From positions 186,001 to 250,000 of the forward strand of contig NZ_JAJTHI010000010.1 in NCBI RefSeq assembly GCF_021298855.1: a DNA stretch of 64,000 nt. The letters run 5' to 3'. The position numbers and the translations under genes were made by a program. This document shows positions 41,028-49,900 of the stretch, one piece after another. Under the pieces are notes generated by a model. It had not been told where the DNA came from. It worked only from the letters and a program-made list of their open reading frames with translations, and ran no database searches. The DNA is from Gemmatimonas sp. (GTDB taxonomy: Bacteria; Gemmatimonadota; Gemmatimonadetes; Gemmatimonadales; Gemmatimonadaceae). Position 1 is the stretch's first letter, and each line of letters begins with the position of its first letter.

Positions 41028-41082
41028 CCCACGTCGTTCCCACGTCGTTCCCACGTCGTTCCCGCGTCGTTCCCACGTCGTT
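41028..41082 (-). repeat. 11-nt tandem repeat, right arm outer end
   Basis: CCCACGTCGTT five times (the fourth copy has GCGTCG), period 11. It corresponds to the 13-nt repeat of the left arm with a shorter G/C run. Confidence 0.9.
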
Positions 41083-41111
41083 CGCCCCTACCGGGATGCG
41101 CGGACAGTCGC

Positions 41112-41117
41112 CAGAAT
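41112..41117 (+). promoter_or_regulatory. Weak -10-like box before the HD gene
   Basis: CAGAAT, 6 nt of C, then ATG 41124. It has the spacing of the leaderless candidates but lacks the first T. Confidence 0.25.
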
Positions 41118-41123
41118 CCCCCC

Positions 41124-41744
41124 ATGCCCCCCCGTGCGGAAGCCTTTGCCCTCGTCTGCGAGTGGACCCAGTCCGAGTCCCTCCGCAAGCACATGCTGGC
41201 GGTGGAAACCGCCATGCGCGCGTACGCCCGACGGCTCGGGCAGGACGAGGAGGCGTGGGGCGTGGCAGGGCTCATCCACGACTTCGACTACGAGCGTTTC
41301 CCCAACGACGCGCAGGCACCCGACGCCGAGCATCCGGCGGAGGGAGTGCGACACCTTCGCGGTCTGGGCTGGCCTGAGGAGATCCTCGAGGCGGTCCTGG
41401 GGCATGCACACTATACCGGGGTACCGCGGACCACCCCCATGGCCAAGGCCCTGTTTGCGGTGGACGAACTGACCGGGCTCATCACGGCCTGTGCCCTCGT
41501 GAAGCCGTCCCGGGCGGTGCGCGACGTCGACGTCGCCGGGGTGCGGAAAAAGACGAAGGACAAGGCGTTCGCCCGGGGCGTCAACCGGGACGATATCGTG
41601 CAGGGGGCGGACGCGCTGGGGGTCCCGCTCGACGAGCATATCGGGCTGGTCCTGGCGGCCATGCAGGACAATGCCGCCGCGCTGGGACTCGCGGGCGTCC
41701 CCCAGCCCCACTCCGCTTCAACGGCGATTTCCAGCGATGCGTAA
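41124..41744 (+). CDS. HD-domain phosphohydrolase
   Basis: 206 aa. HD motifs: SLRKHMLAVETAMRAYARRLG (first His), GLIHDFDYERFPND (the HD pair), AVLGHAHYTG (His) and FAVDELTGLITACALV (late Asp). Metal-dependent hydrolysis of a phosphate ester or nucleotide is the family activity. This subgroup is common in bacteria as a stand-alone hydrolase of unknown substrate. The frame is open upstream through the repeat arm, but translation from there would be repeat-encoded and is not believed. The sigma-factor gene follows closely. Confidence 0.9.
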   Translation: MPPRAEAFALVCEWTQSESLRKHMLAVETAMRAYARRLGQDEEAWGVAGLIHDFDYERFPNDAQAPDAEHPAEGVRHLRGLGWPEEILEAVLGHAHYTGVPRTTPMAKALFAVDELTGLITACALVKPSRAVRDVDVAGVRKKTKDKAFARGVNRDDIVQGADALGVPLDEHIGLVLAAMQDNAAALGLAGVPQPHSASTAISSDA

Positions 41745-41824
41745 TTCGGGTGTCCCAACCCGATCACGTGACCGCCATCCCGCTTCCCACGCCAATTCTG
41801 GTTCCCGCAACGGGGACCCGTTGC

Positions 41825-42388
41825 ATGGGCCCTGAGCGACCGCTCTCGGCCGAGGCGGTGGCGGAGCGCGAGCTGGTGTTGGCCGCGCAGGCTGGAGACA
41901 GTGCAGCCTTTGCCGGACTCGTGCGCCGTCATCAGCGTCGCGCTTACGCCGTGGCGCGGGCAATCGTCCTGTCACACGACGACGCCGAGGATGCGGTGCA
42001 GGAGGGTTTCCTGCATGCCTTCCGTGCCCTCGAGCGTTTTCGGCCGGAGCAGGCGTTCGGGGCCTGGTTGCACCGCATTGTCGCGAATGCGGCCTTGGAC
42101 ATCGCGCGGCGTCGCAAGGTGCGCGATGCCGACGAGTTGCCGGAAACCCTGTCGAGTCCGCATCGGGACCCGGCAGAGTCCGATGAGTTGCGAGCGCGCC
42201 TCACCAGCGCGTTGGACACCCTGGGTGAGCGGCAGCGGGCGGTGATCGTGCTGCACGACGTCGAGGGATACAAGCACGCGGAGATCGGGGCACTTCTCGG
42301 AATTCCCGAGGGCACGGCCCGGTCGGACCTGCATCATGCTCGGGCGCACCTGCGGCGCCAACTGAGCAATCTTCGGAGTGAAACATGA
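41825..42388 (+). CDS. ECF-type RNA polymerase sigma factor
   Basis: 187 aa from ATG 41825 (GGGGAC about 9 nt upstream); GTG 41750 would add 25 residues. Region 2: AAFAGLVRRHQRRAYAVARAIVLSHDDAEDAVQEGFLHAFRALERFRPEQAFGAWLHRIVANAALDIARRRK. Region 4: LDTLGERQRAVIVLHDVEGYKHAEIGALLGIPEGTARSDLHHARAHLRRQL. It directs core RNA polymerase to an envelope or stress regulon (inference). Its stop overlaps the next start as ATGA, coupling it to a one-span membrane protein that probably acts as its anti-sigma factor, then to a Spy-like and a TolC gene. Confidence 0.95.
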   Translation: MGPERPLSAEAVAERELVLAAQAGDSAAFAGLVRRHQRRAYAVARAIVLSHDDAEDAVQEGFLHAFRALERFRPEQAFGAWLHRIVANAALDIARRRKVRDADELPETLSSPHRDPAESDELRARLTSALDTLGERQRAVIVLHDVEGYKHAEIGALLGIPEGTARSDLHHARAHLRRQLSNLRSET

Positions 42389-42822
42389 CTGTCACGCGGA
42401 ACGACAACGGGCAGAGCCCGGGTGCGGATCCCCAGGTGACCGCGGTGTTGCGGGCCCATTACGAGGCGCCCGCTGCCGACGCGTATTGGGCGGGACTCGA
42501 ACAGTCGATCATGCAGCGGCTGGCCACCGCGACGAGTGGCGTGGTGCGGGAACTGCGCCCCTCGTGGTGGAGCGGCTTCGCCGAGCTGCGCGGCGCCGAC
42601 ATGCGGGCCGTGGCTTCCGTGGCCGCCACGATTGCGCTGCTCGCCGCCGGCGCAGCCTTCGTGCGCGGACAGGCGGCCAGCGCCCGCGCTCGCGAGCTGG
42701 CGGCACGTGCCGCCGTTGAAACCGCCATGCCGCTCCCTATCGACGGGAGCACGCTCACCGGGGGCCGTCGGCACCTGCCCAAGGACGCCCCCGAGCGCTA
42801 TCTGAACCCGCTCGACTACTGA
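42385..42822 (+). CDS. Single-span membrane protein, candidate anti-sigma factor
   Basis: 145 aa, overlapping the sigma-factor stop by ATGA. The N-terminal 60 residues are soluble (VLRAHYEAPAADAYWAGLEQSIMQRL), one helix follows (MRAVASVAATIALLAAGAAFV), and about 50 residues lie outside. No zinc-binding HxxxCxxC motif is present, so it is not a classical ZAS anti-sigma. Position and topology (cytoplasmic N-terminus, one span, periplasmic tail) suggest it holds the sigma factor at the membrane. The function is inferred from context only. Confidence 0.7.
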   Translation: MTVTRNDNGQSPGADPQVTAVLRAHYEAPAADAYWAGLEQSIMQRLATATSGVVRELRPSWWSGFAELRGADMRAVASVAATIALLAAGAAFVRGQAASARARELAARAAVETAMPLPIDGSTLTGGRRHLPKDAPERYLNPLDY

Positions 42823-42833
42823 GCCGGCTACCC

Positions 42834-43229
42834 GTGTCCACGTCTCCCCGCCCCAAGTCGCTCGCGATGATGTTCCTGCTCGGCGCCTTCCTCACCGGAG
42901 GTGCCGTGGGCTTCGCCGCCGAGCGGGCCGTGAGCAAGCCGGTGGTCATGCTCAACGACGAGAAGTCGATGCGGGAAGAACTTGCCCGTGAACTCCGGCT
43001 GACCGCCGAACAGAAGGTCGTCCTGGACTCGGCGTGGGAGTGGCGTCGGGCGCGTTCCCGCGAAATCATGGCCGCCGTCCGCCCAGCCCTCGACTCGGTG
43101 CGCGACAGCGCCCGCGTTCGCATGATGATCGTTCTCGATGAGGGGCAAAAGGAGTCCTTCCGGCGCCTCATCGAGCGTAACCAGCGTCTTGCCGATAGCG
43201 CAGAACGCGCACGCGGCGCATCCAAGTGA
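42834..43229 (+). CDS. Small periplasmic Spy/CpxP-like protein
   Basis: 131 aa from GTG 42834. An N-terminal signal anchor (LAMMFLLGAFLTGGAVGFAAERA) is followed by a helical, charged domain: LRLTAEQKVVLDSAWEWRRARSREIMAAVRPALDSVRDSARVRMMIVLDEGQKESFRRLIERNQ. The LT-x-E-Q start and the late L-x-x-x-Q-x-x-x-F element are typical of LTXXQ-type periplasmic chaperones and heavy-metal sensors (Spy, CpxP, CnrX-like). Its position in a sigma/anti-sigma operon suggests it senses envelope stress. It overlaps the following TolC gene by GTGA. Confidence 0.72.
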   Translation: MSTSPRPKSLAMMFLLGAFLTGGAVGFAAERAVSKPVVMLNDEKSMREELARELRLTAEQKVVLDSAWEWRRARSREIMAAVRPALDSVRDSARVRMMIVLDEGQKESFRRLIERNQRLADSAERARGASK

Positions 43230-44629
43230 CTCATTCCGTGACACCGCGGGCTACCGATCGCTGGCGCCGGATGGTGCTGACCATGGGGGCGGTCCTGCTG
43301 GCCGCCCCGTTGTCGTCCAAGGCCCAGTCTGCCGGGGCGCCGGCGCGCGCGCCCCAACGCGATGGCGGGCGCGGCGACGAGGCGGCACGTCCAATTCGTT
43401 TGCGGGAGGCCGTGGAACAGGCGCAGCGCAATGCCCCCGCGGCCGTGGCCGCGCGCGGGCTGGAGCGAAACGCCGCCGCCGCCAACCGCAGTGCGCTCGC
43501 GGCCTACATCCCGGCGCTCACCCTCAACGCCGGCAGCGCCCGCACCCAGGGTGTGCAGTTCTTCCAGGGCGCGCTGGTGCCGCTGCGCGGCGATCCGTGG
43601 AACTACAACAACGGACTCGCTGCCTCGCTGCAGCTGTTCGACGGCAACCAGCGGTGGCACGAGCTCTCCCGCAGCCGCGCCGTGGCCGATGCGGCCGACG
43701 CGGCGATCGTGCAGGCCCGGTTCGACGCCTCGCTGCAGACCAAGCAGCAGTTCTATGCGGCACTTGCCGCGCGCGAATCGGAAGCGGCCGCGCGCGCCTT
43801 GCTGACGGAAGCCGAGCAGCAGCTCAAGGCCTCCACGGCGCGCTTCGTGGCCGGTGTGGCGACCAAGTCCGACTCCCTCCGCTCCGCCATTCAGCTGGGC
43901 AACGCCCGACTGGCCGTGCTGACCGCCGAGAATGACCGGCGTGTGGCCAATGCCGCGCTCACGCGGGTGATCGGCTCGCCGGTGCTGGTGACTCCCGCAC
44001 TCGACGACACGGTGGATGCCACGGAGCCGCTGCCGTCGGAGCAGGAGCTCGAGCAGCTCATCGCGCGCAGCCCGACGGTCATGCAAGCCGAGGCGAACCT
44101 CATGGCGGCCCGGGCCAGCCGCAAGTCGCAGCGCTCGGCCTACCTGCCGTCGCTGACCATGTCGTACAACTACGCGTACACGCAGACCAGCCGCACCTTC
44201 TCCAGCAGCGACCTCTGGCTGTTCTCGGGCGGCAATCCCAACCGGCAGCAGCTGAACTTCAACTTCAGCTACCCCCTGTTCAACGGCCTCGTCCGCGAGC
44301 AGCAATCGGTGCAGACCGATGTCGCCCTGCGCAACGCGGAAGCACAACTGCGGGATGCGCGCCTGGGCGCGCGCCAGACGCTGACCCAGCAGCTGCGCGC
44401 CCTCGACAACGCCGAAGCGCGCGCGGGGGTGCAGGTGGCCGCCATCGCCGCGGCCGAGGAGGATCTGCGTGTGCAGCAGCAGCGCTATGCCCTGGGTGCC
44501 AGTACCCTGCTCGATCTGCTCACCTCGCAGACGCAGCTCAACCAGGCGCGGCAGGCGCTCATTCAGGCGCGCTTCGACGGTCGGATCGCCCGTGCGCAGT
44601 TGAGCGCGCTGATCGGCCGGGAGATGTAG
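43226..44629 (+). CDS. TolC-family outer-membrane efflux protein
   Basis: 467 aa, starting at GTG 43226 inside the GTGA overlap with the Spy-like gene. Signal region MGAVLLAAPLSSKAQS, then two OEP repeats: IRLREAVEQAQRNAPAAVAARGLERN and LPSEQELEQLIARSPTVMQAEANLMAARASRKS. Beta segments YLPSLTMSYNYAYTQTSRTF and LNFNFSYPLFNGLVREQQS mark the barrel, and the closing helix contains RYALGASTLLDLLTSQTQLNQARQALIQA. Being last in the sigma operon, it is likely induced by the same signal. It could be the duct for the RND pump encoded 2.3 kb downstream on the other strand, which has no TolC of its own. Confidence 0.94.
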   Translation: MTHSVTPRATDRWRRMVLTMGAVLLAAPLSSKAQSAGAPARAPQRDGGRGDEAARPIRLREAVEQAQRNAPAAVAARGLERNAAAANRSALAAYIPALTLNAGSARTQGVQFFQGALVPLRGDPWNYNNGLAASLQLFDGNQRWHELSRSRAVADAADAAIVQARFDASLQTKQQFYAALAARESEAAARALLTEAEQQLKASTARFVAGVATKSDSLRSAIQLGNARLAVLTAENDRRVANAALTRVIGSPVLVTPALDDTVDATEPLPSEQELEQLIARSPTVMQAEANLMAARASRKSQRSAYLPSLTMSYNYAYTQTSRTFSSSDLWLFSGGNPNRQQLNFNFSYPLFNGLVREQQSVQTDVALRNAEAQLRDARLGARQTLTQQLRALDNAEARAGVQVAAIAAAEEDLRVQQQRYALGASTLLDLLTSQTQLNQARQALIQARFDGRIARAQLSALIGREM

Positions 44630-44709
44630 CAGGGGCGGAGGGGATCCGGGGCGTGCGGCGCGGAAGGCGCCGCCTGCTCGGGGCCCCGGCACGACGGACC
44701 AGGCAGTCC

Positions 44710-44736
44710 GTATACCGCGCGTACCCGGCTGTATAC
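44710..44736. promoter_or_regulatory. Twin GTATAC sites upstream of kup
   Basis: GTATAC at 44710-44715 and again at 44731-44736, start to start 21 bp, two helical turns apart. The second overlaps a -10-like TATACA at 44732-44737. This could be an operator pair or a promoter with its operator. Confidence 0.35.
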
Positions 44737-44760
44737 ATTTCGGATTCCCGCATCAACTCC

Positions 44761-46884
44761 ATGCCCAACGAACAGCATCCTGCGGCCTCGGCGGACCACG
44801 CCGAGGCCGTTCCCGAACGATCAGCCGACGGCACGACGGAGCCGCCGTCCACCGCAGACGGCTCCCTGCGCCACCCGCGCTCACCGGCCACCCAGTCCGG
44901 CGCCTCGAATGCCTTCGAGGCACAGCCGGGAGAGGAAGTGCGCTCCAACACCGGCATGTTTCCGGTGCAGTCCCACGGTGCGCACCACCGGGACACCAAT
45001 CCCACCGGCAAGCGCCTCGCCATTCTCACCCTCACCGCGCTCGGCGTGGTGTACGGCGACATCGGCACCAGCCCGCTGTATTCCGTCAAGGAAATCTTCG
45101 GCCACCTGTACGGCCTGCAGCCCACCCGTGACAACGTCTTCGGCGTCCTGTCACTCATCGTCTGGGCGCTCACGCTGGTCATCAGCGTCAAGTATGTGAG
45201 CTTCGTGCTCCGCGCCGACAATCGCGGCGAAGGTGGTCAGTTCGCCCTGCTCGCGCTGATCTTCCCGCGCGGTACCCCGCAGGGGTTCACCAAGGGCGGG
45301 ATCTTCGTGGCGCTCGCCCTGTTCGGCACGGCCCTCCTGTACGGCGACGGCATCATCACGCCCGCCATGAGCGTGCTGGGGGCCATGGAAGGGCTCGAGT
45401 TCGCCGTCCCCTCGCTGGCGCAGTACATCGTCCCCATCACCGTGGTGATCCTCGCCACGCTCTTCTTCGTGCAGCGGTTCGGCACCGACCTCGTGGGCAA
45501 GGCCTTCGGTCCCATCACGCTGGTGTGGTTCGTCACGATTGCCACGCTCGGGGCGGTGGAGATCGCGCAGCAGCCGTCCATTCTCGCCGCCGTGAACCCA
45601 CGGTACGCCGTGCAGTTCGTGCAGGCCAACGGGTCCTTGTCCTTTTTCGTGCTGGGCTCGGTGGTCCTCGTCATCACCGGCGGCGAAGCGCTGTACGCCG
45701 ACATGGGGCACTTCGGGCGCAAGCCGATCCGGCTGGCCTGGGTGGTCCTGGTCTTCCCGGCACTGTTGCTCAACTACTTCGGCCAGGGCGCACTGCTGCT
45801 CGAGAACCCCGCGGCCGCCGAGAATCCGTTCTTCCTGCTGGCGCCCAAGTGGTTTCTCGTGCCGCTGCTCTTCATTGCCACCCTCGCGGCCATCGTGGCC
45901 TCACAGGCCATGATCTCCGGTGCGTTCTCCACCACGCGCCAGGGGATCGCCCTCGGCTTCATCCCACGGCTCGAGATCCGGCACACGTCCACGCAGGAAG
46001 AAGGGCAGATCTACATCCCCGAGGTGAACTGGTTCATCGCCGTCGGCTGCCTGATCGTCGTGCTGACGTTCCGCAACACCTCCAATCTGGGCGCGGCGTA
46101 CGGCATCGCCGTGACCGGCACGATGCTCATCACGAGCGTGCTGTTCTACATCGTTGCGCGCATCCGCTTTCGTTGGGAACCCTGGCAGGCGTTGCTGGTG
46201 GCGGCGCTCTTCATCACCGTGGATCTCGCGTTCTTCAGCGCCAACGTGGTGAAGCTGATGCACGGCGGCTGGGTCCCGATGGCGCTGGGCCTCGTGCTGT
46301 TCATGCTCATGCTCACCTGGAAGCGCGGCCGGTTGCTGCTCATGCAGCGCCTCACCGATGGCACCATGCCCATCGATCTCTTTCTCGACGGGGTGGAGAA
46401 GTCGAAGGTGCACCGCGTTGCCGGCACTGCGGTGTTCATGACCGGGAGCGACGACGGCGTCCCGCCCGTGCTGCTGCACCACCTCAAGCACAACAAGGTC
46501 CTGCACGAGCGCGTGCTGCTCGTGTCGGTCAAGACGGCAGACGTACCGGAAACCAGCGCGGCGGAACGTGTGCGCGTGACGGCGCTTGGCCACGGCTTCT
46601 GGCGCGTGGTGGCCGCCTACGGCTTCATGCAGACTCCCAACGTGCCGCAGGTCCTCGAGGTCGTGGACCAGATGGGCATTCGCTGCAAACCGATGGAGAC
46701 GAGCTACTTCCTCGGGCGCGAACGCCTCATCCCGGTGGCCACGAGGGCCGGTGACAAGATCGTGCTCTCCCGGTGGCGCAAGTTCGTCTTTGCCCTCATG
46801 GCGCGGAACGCGCGATCCGCGACCGAATTCTTCTGCATCCCACCCAATCGGGTGGTGGAGCTCGGTACCCAGATCGAGTTCTGA
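44761..46884 (+). CDS. kup: Kup-type potassium uptake protein
   Basis: 707 aa from ATG 44761. The first 80 residues are a hydrophilic extension (SADHAEAVPERSADGTTEPP), longer than usual for Kup. The transporter begins LAILTLTALGVVYGDIGTSPLYSVKEIF, the family signature, with about 12 helices. Conserved stretches include YVSFVLRADNRGEGGQFALLAL, GTALLYGDGIITPAMSVLGAMEGL, GGEALYADMGHFGRKPIRLAW, YFGQGALLLENP and ASQAMISGAFSTTRQGIALGF. The C-terminal cytoplasmic domain has VFMTGSDDGVPPVLLHHLKHNKVLHE. It mediates proton-coupled potassium uptake across the inner membrane. It converges with the RND gene; the two stops form the arms of one hairpin. Confidence 0.97.
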   Translation: MPNEQHPAASADHAEAVPERSADGTTEPPSTADGSLRHPRSPATQSGASNAFEAQPGEEVRSNTGMFPVQSHGAHHRDTNPTGKRLAILTLTALGVVYGDIGTSPLYSVKEIFGHLYGLQPTRDNVFGVLSLIVWALTLVISVKYVSFVLRADNRGEGGQFALLALIFPRGTPQGFTKGGIFVALALFGTALLYGDGIITPAMSVLGAMEGLEFAVPSLAQYIVPITVVILATLFFVQRFGTDLVGKAFGPITLVWFVTIATLGAVEIAQQPSILAAVNPRYAVQFVQANGSLSFFVLGSVVLVITGGEALYADMGHFGRKPIRLAWVVLVFPALLLNYFGQGALLLENPAAAENPFFLLAPKWFLVPLLFIATLAAIVASQAMISGAFSTTRQGIALGFIPRLEIRHTSTQEEGQIYIPEVNWFIAVGCLIVVLTFRNTSNLGAAYGIAVTGTMLITSVLFYIVARIRFRWEPWQALLVAALFITVDLAFFSANVVKLMHGGWVPMALGLVLFMLMLTWKRGRLLLMQRLTDGTMPIDLFLDGVEKSKVHRVAGTAVFMTGSDDGVPPVLLHHLKHNKVLHERVLLVSVKTADVPETSAAERVRVTALGHGFWRVVAAYGFMQTPNVPQVLEVVDQMGIRCKPMETSYFLGRERLIPVATRAGDKIVLSRWRKFVFALMARNARSATEFFCIPPNRVVELGTQIEF

Positions 46885-46911
46885 CGCGCCGGGTGGTCCG
46901 CCGGCGCGTCA
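46882..46911. terminator. Hairpin whose arms contain both convergent stop codons
   Basis: TGACGCGCCGG (46882-46892), 8-nt loop, CCGGCGCGTCA (46901-46911): perfect 11-bp stem. The left TGA is the stop of kup and the right TCA is the stop of the RND gene on minus. It probably terminates both, without T-tracts. Confidence 0.6.
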
Positions 46912-49900
46912 GTCACCGCCCACCGGCATGGGCTCGAGGCCTGCCGCCGGAGCCACGGTGCCCTGCTTCGACCGGCGTCGCCGCACCATCTGGTCGAGCA
47001 GGGTGTACACCACCGGCGTGACATACAGAGTCACCAGCTGCGAGAAGGCGAGCCCCCCAACGACCGCGAGACCAAGGGGCTGCCGTGATTCGGCGCCGGC
47101 GCCGAACCCCACCGCGATGGGCAACGTGCCCATGAGTGCGGCCATCGTGGTCATCATGATGGGGCGGAAGCGGACTCGCGCCGCCTCCAGGATGGCGTCG
47201 CGCGGGGTCATGCCGTCGTTCCGTTCGGCTTCGATGGCGAAGTCGATCATCATGATCGCGTTCTTCTTCACGAGACCGATGAGCATGATGACGCCCACGT
47301 ACGCGTACACACTGAGATCCTTGCCGAAGATCAGCAGGGTGGCGAGCGCCCCCACGGCGGCGAAGGGCAACCCGGAGAGAATCGTGATGGGGTGGATGTA
47401 GCTTTCGTAGAGAATGCCGAGCACCACGTAGATCACGAAGATCGCCACGACCAGCAGCGCCAGGAGCCCGCTCTGCGCCTGCGCGAACGCCTGGGTGTCG
47501 CCACTGAGCGCACTCGTGACACCCACGGGCAACACGGCCGCTGCCTCACGTTGCACGGCGTCCACCGCCGTCCCGAGCGCCACGCCGGGGCGCGTGTTGA
47601 ACGAAATGGACACGGCTGGCTGCTGCCCGTTGTGCTGCACGGACACCGGCCCCACGCCCTTGCTGAAGGTGGCCACCGAGCCGAGGGCCACCAGGCTGCC
47701 CGTGTTGGAGCGAATGAACAACTGACTGAGCGCCGCCGGGTCCTTCTGGTACTCTTCCTTCAGCTCGAGGATGACCTGGTACTGGTTGGTCTGCGTGTAG
47801 ATCGTGCTGACCTGCCGCGACCCATAGGCATTGTACAGCGCGTTCTCGATCTGGCTGGCGGTCACGCCGAGGGCGGAGGCCCGTTCGCGATCGATCACGA
47901 TGCCGACCTGCGGGTTGCCCACCTGCAGGTCGCTCGAGATGTTCTCGAGCTCCGGCAACTCGCGCATACGTTGCTCGAGCGCCCGCGCGCTGGTGTACAG
48001 CTCCGCAATGTCGGCCCCCTGCAGCGACACCTGATACGCGCTGTTGCCCCGGCGGCCGCCGATGTTGATGGGCGGCGGATTGCGGAGGAACACCTGCACG
48101 CCGGGCACGTTGGCCGTGGCCCGCGTGATTTCCCGCATGACCTGGTCCACGTGGGGACGCGTATCGCGCGGCTTGAGCGTGAGCATGAGGCGGGCGCTGT
48201 TGCTGCCGCCCCCCGGGCCGCCGCCGATCGACACGCTCACGCGCTCCACATACGGGCTCTGCTCGATGATCTTGCCGACTTCACGCCCCTTCGCCGCCAG
48301 CGCCTCGTAGCCGATGCCCTCGGGCCCTTCCACGGAGCCCTGCACGCGACCGGTATCCTCGGAGGGGAGGAAGCCCTTGGGAATGTAGACGAACAGCCCC
48401 ACCGTGGCGGCCAGGGTGAAGGCGCTGAAGAGCATGGTAAGCCCGCGGTGCCGCATGACCCAGTGCAGCGAATTCACGTAGGCGCGTTCGCCGCCCTGAT
48501 ACAGCCGCTCCACCGACCGCCAGACCCCCGTGGGCTCCTCATGCCCTTCCCCGCCCTTGAGGAACTTGGCGGCGAGCATGGGCGTGAGCGTGAGCGACAC
48601 GAAGCCGGACACGAGAATGGACACGCCAATGGTGACCGCGAACTCGCGGAACAGCCGCCCCACGATGCCGGGCATGAACAGCAGCGGAATGAACACGGCC
48701 ACCAGCGACAGCGTCATGGAGAGAATGGTGAAGCTGATCTCCTTGCTGCCGTCGAGCGCCGCCCGCATGGGCGACTTTCCCATCTCCATGTGCCGCACGA
48801 TGTTCTCGAGCATCACGATGGCGTCGTCCACAACAAAGCCCACGGCGAGCGTGAGCGCCATGAGCGTGAGGTTGTTGAGGCTGTAGTCCAGCGCCCACAT
48901 CACGATGCAGGTGCCGATGATCGAGAAGGGCAGCGCCAGCGACGGAATGATCGTGGCCCGGGCGTTCCGCAGGAACAGGAAGATCACCATGACGACGAGC
49001 GCCACGGTGAGGGCCAGCGTGAACTGCACGTCCCACACCGCTTCTTCGATGGCCTCGGCGCGATTGAACACCGTGAAGGCGCGCACGCCGGGGGGCAGCT
49101 GCTCGATGAGCTGCGCCATTTCGTGCTCCACGGCCTTGGCGGTGGCCACGGTGTTCACGCCGGGCTGCCGGATGATGGCCAGCGAGATGTTGCTCACGCC
49201 ATTGATCTCGCTGAAGCCGCGCAGATTCTGCAGGCCGTCGTACACGGTACCCAGATCGCCGAGACGCACGGGCAGGCCGTTGCGATTCGCCACGACCAGT
49301 TGGCGGAACTCGGCCGCGTTCTTCAGCTGTCCGGTGGCCTGCAGCGTGAACGACTGGTTGGGCCCCATGAGCACGCCGGCCGGGGAATTCGAGTTCCCCT
49401 GGTTGATGGCCTGCTGCACTTCGTCAATGCCGATGCCGCGCTGCGCAAGGGCGCCGGGATCGAGTTGCACGCGCACGGCATACTTGGCCGAGCCGTAGAT
49501 CTGCACCTGCGCGACGCCGGTGACGGTGCTGAGCTTCTGCCCGATGAACGTTTCGGCGTACTCGTTCAGCTCCGCGCGTGACATGACGTCGGAGGTGAGC
49601 GAGAACATCATGATGGGGGCGTCGGCCGCGTTGGCCTTGTTGTACGATGGCGGATTGATCCCCTGCGGCAGCTGGCGCAGCGTCTTGGAGATGGCCGACT
49701 GCACATCGGCCGCCGCCTTGTCGATGTCCCGATCGAGGTTGAACTGGATCGTGACGTTGGTGTTCCCCTGCGAGCTCGACGACGTGATGTTGTCGATGCC
49801 GGAGATGGTCGCGAACTGCTGTTCGAGCGGCGTGGCCACCGAGGTGGCCATCACCTCGGGACTGGCGCCCGGCAGTCCCGCCGACACCGTGATGGTAGGG

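Larger units (their letters stand above)
39828..41082. mobile_element. Inverted-arm repeat element carrying a four-helix-bundle gene
   Basis: About 1.25 kb between a TolC gene and an HD gene. Two long arms (39837-40131 and 40705-41082) are inverted copies of each other, each made of the same series of tandem units, and they enclose a minus-strand four-helix-bundle gene. From outside to inside each arm reads: a G-rich AACGACG unit; a unique block beginning CGCGCGATCGACTACGCGC; 14-nt ACGCGTTGGCA units; an identical 45-bp block starting GGCAGGAACGCATAGGG; and three 45-nt units. No transposase or target duplication was seen. The element label rests on symmetry only. Confidence 0.5.

Noticed and set aside
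40622-41275. A repeat-encoded protein read through the right arm on the minus strand
   Set aside because: The arms are open in several frames because of their composition. Copy number changes of 14-nt units would shift frame, and the product has no ordinary protein character.
44630-44760. A c-di-AMP (ydaO-type) riboswitch before kup
   Set aside because: The gap is short and I could not find the conserved paired regions of that class.
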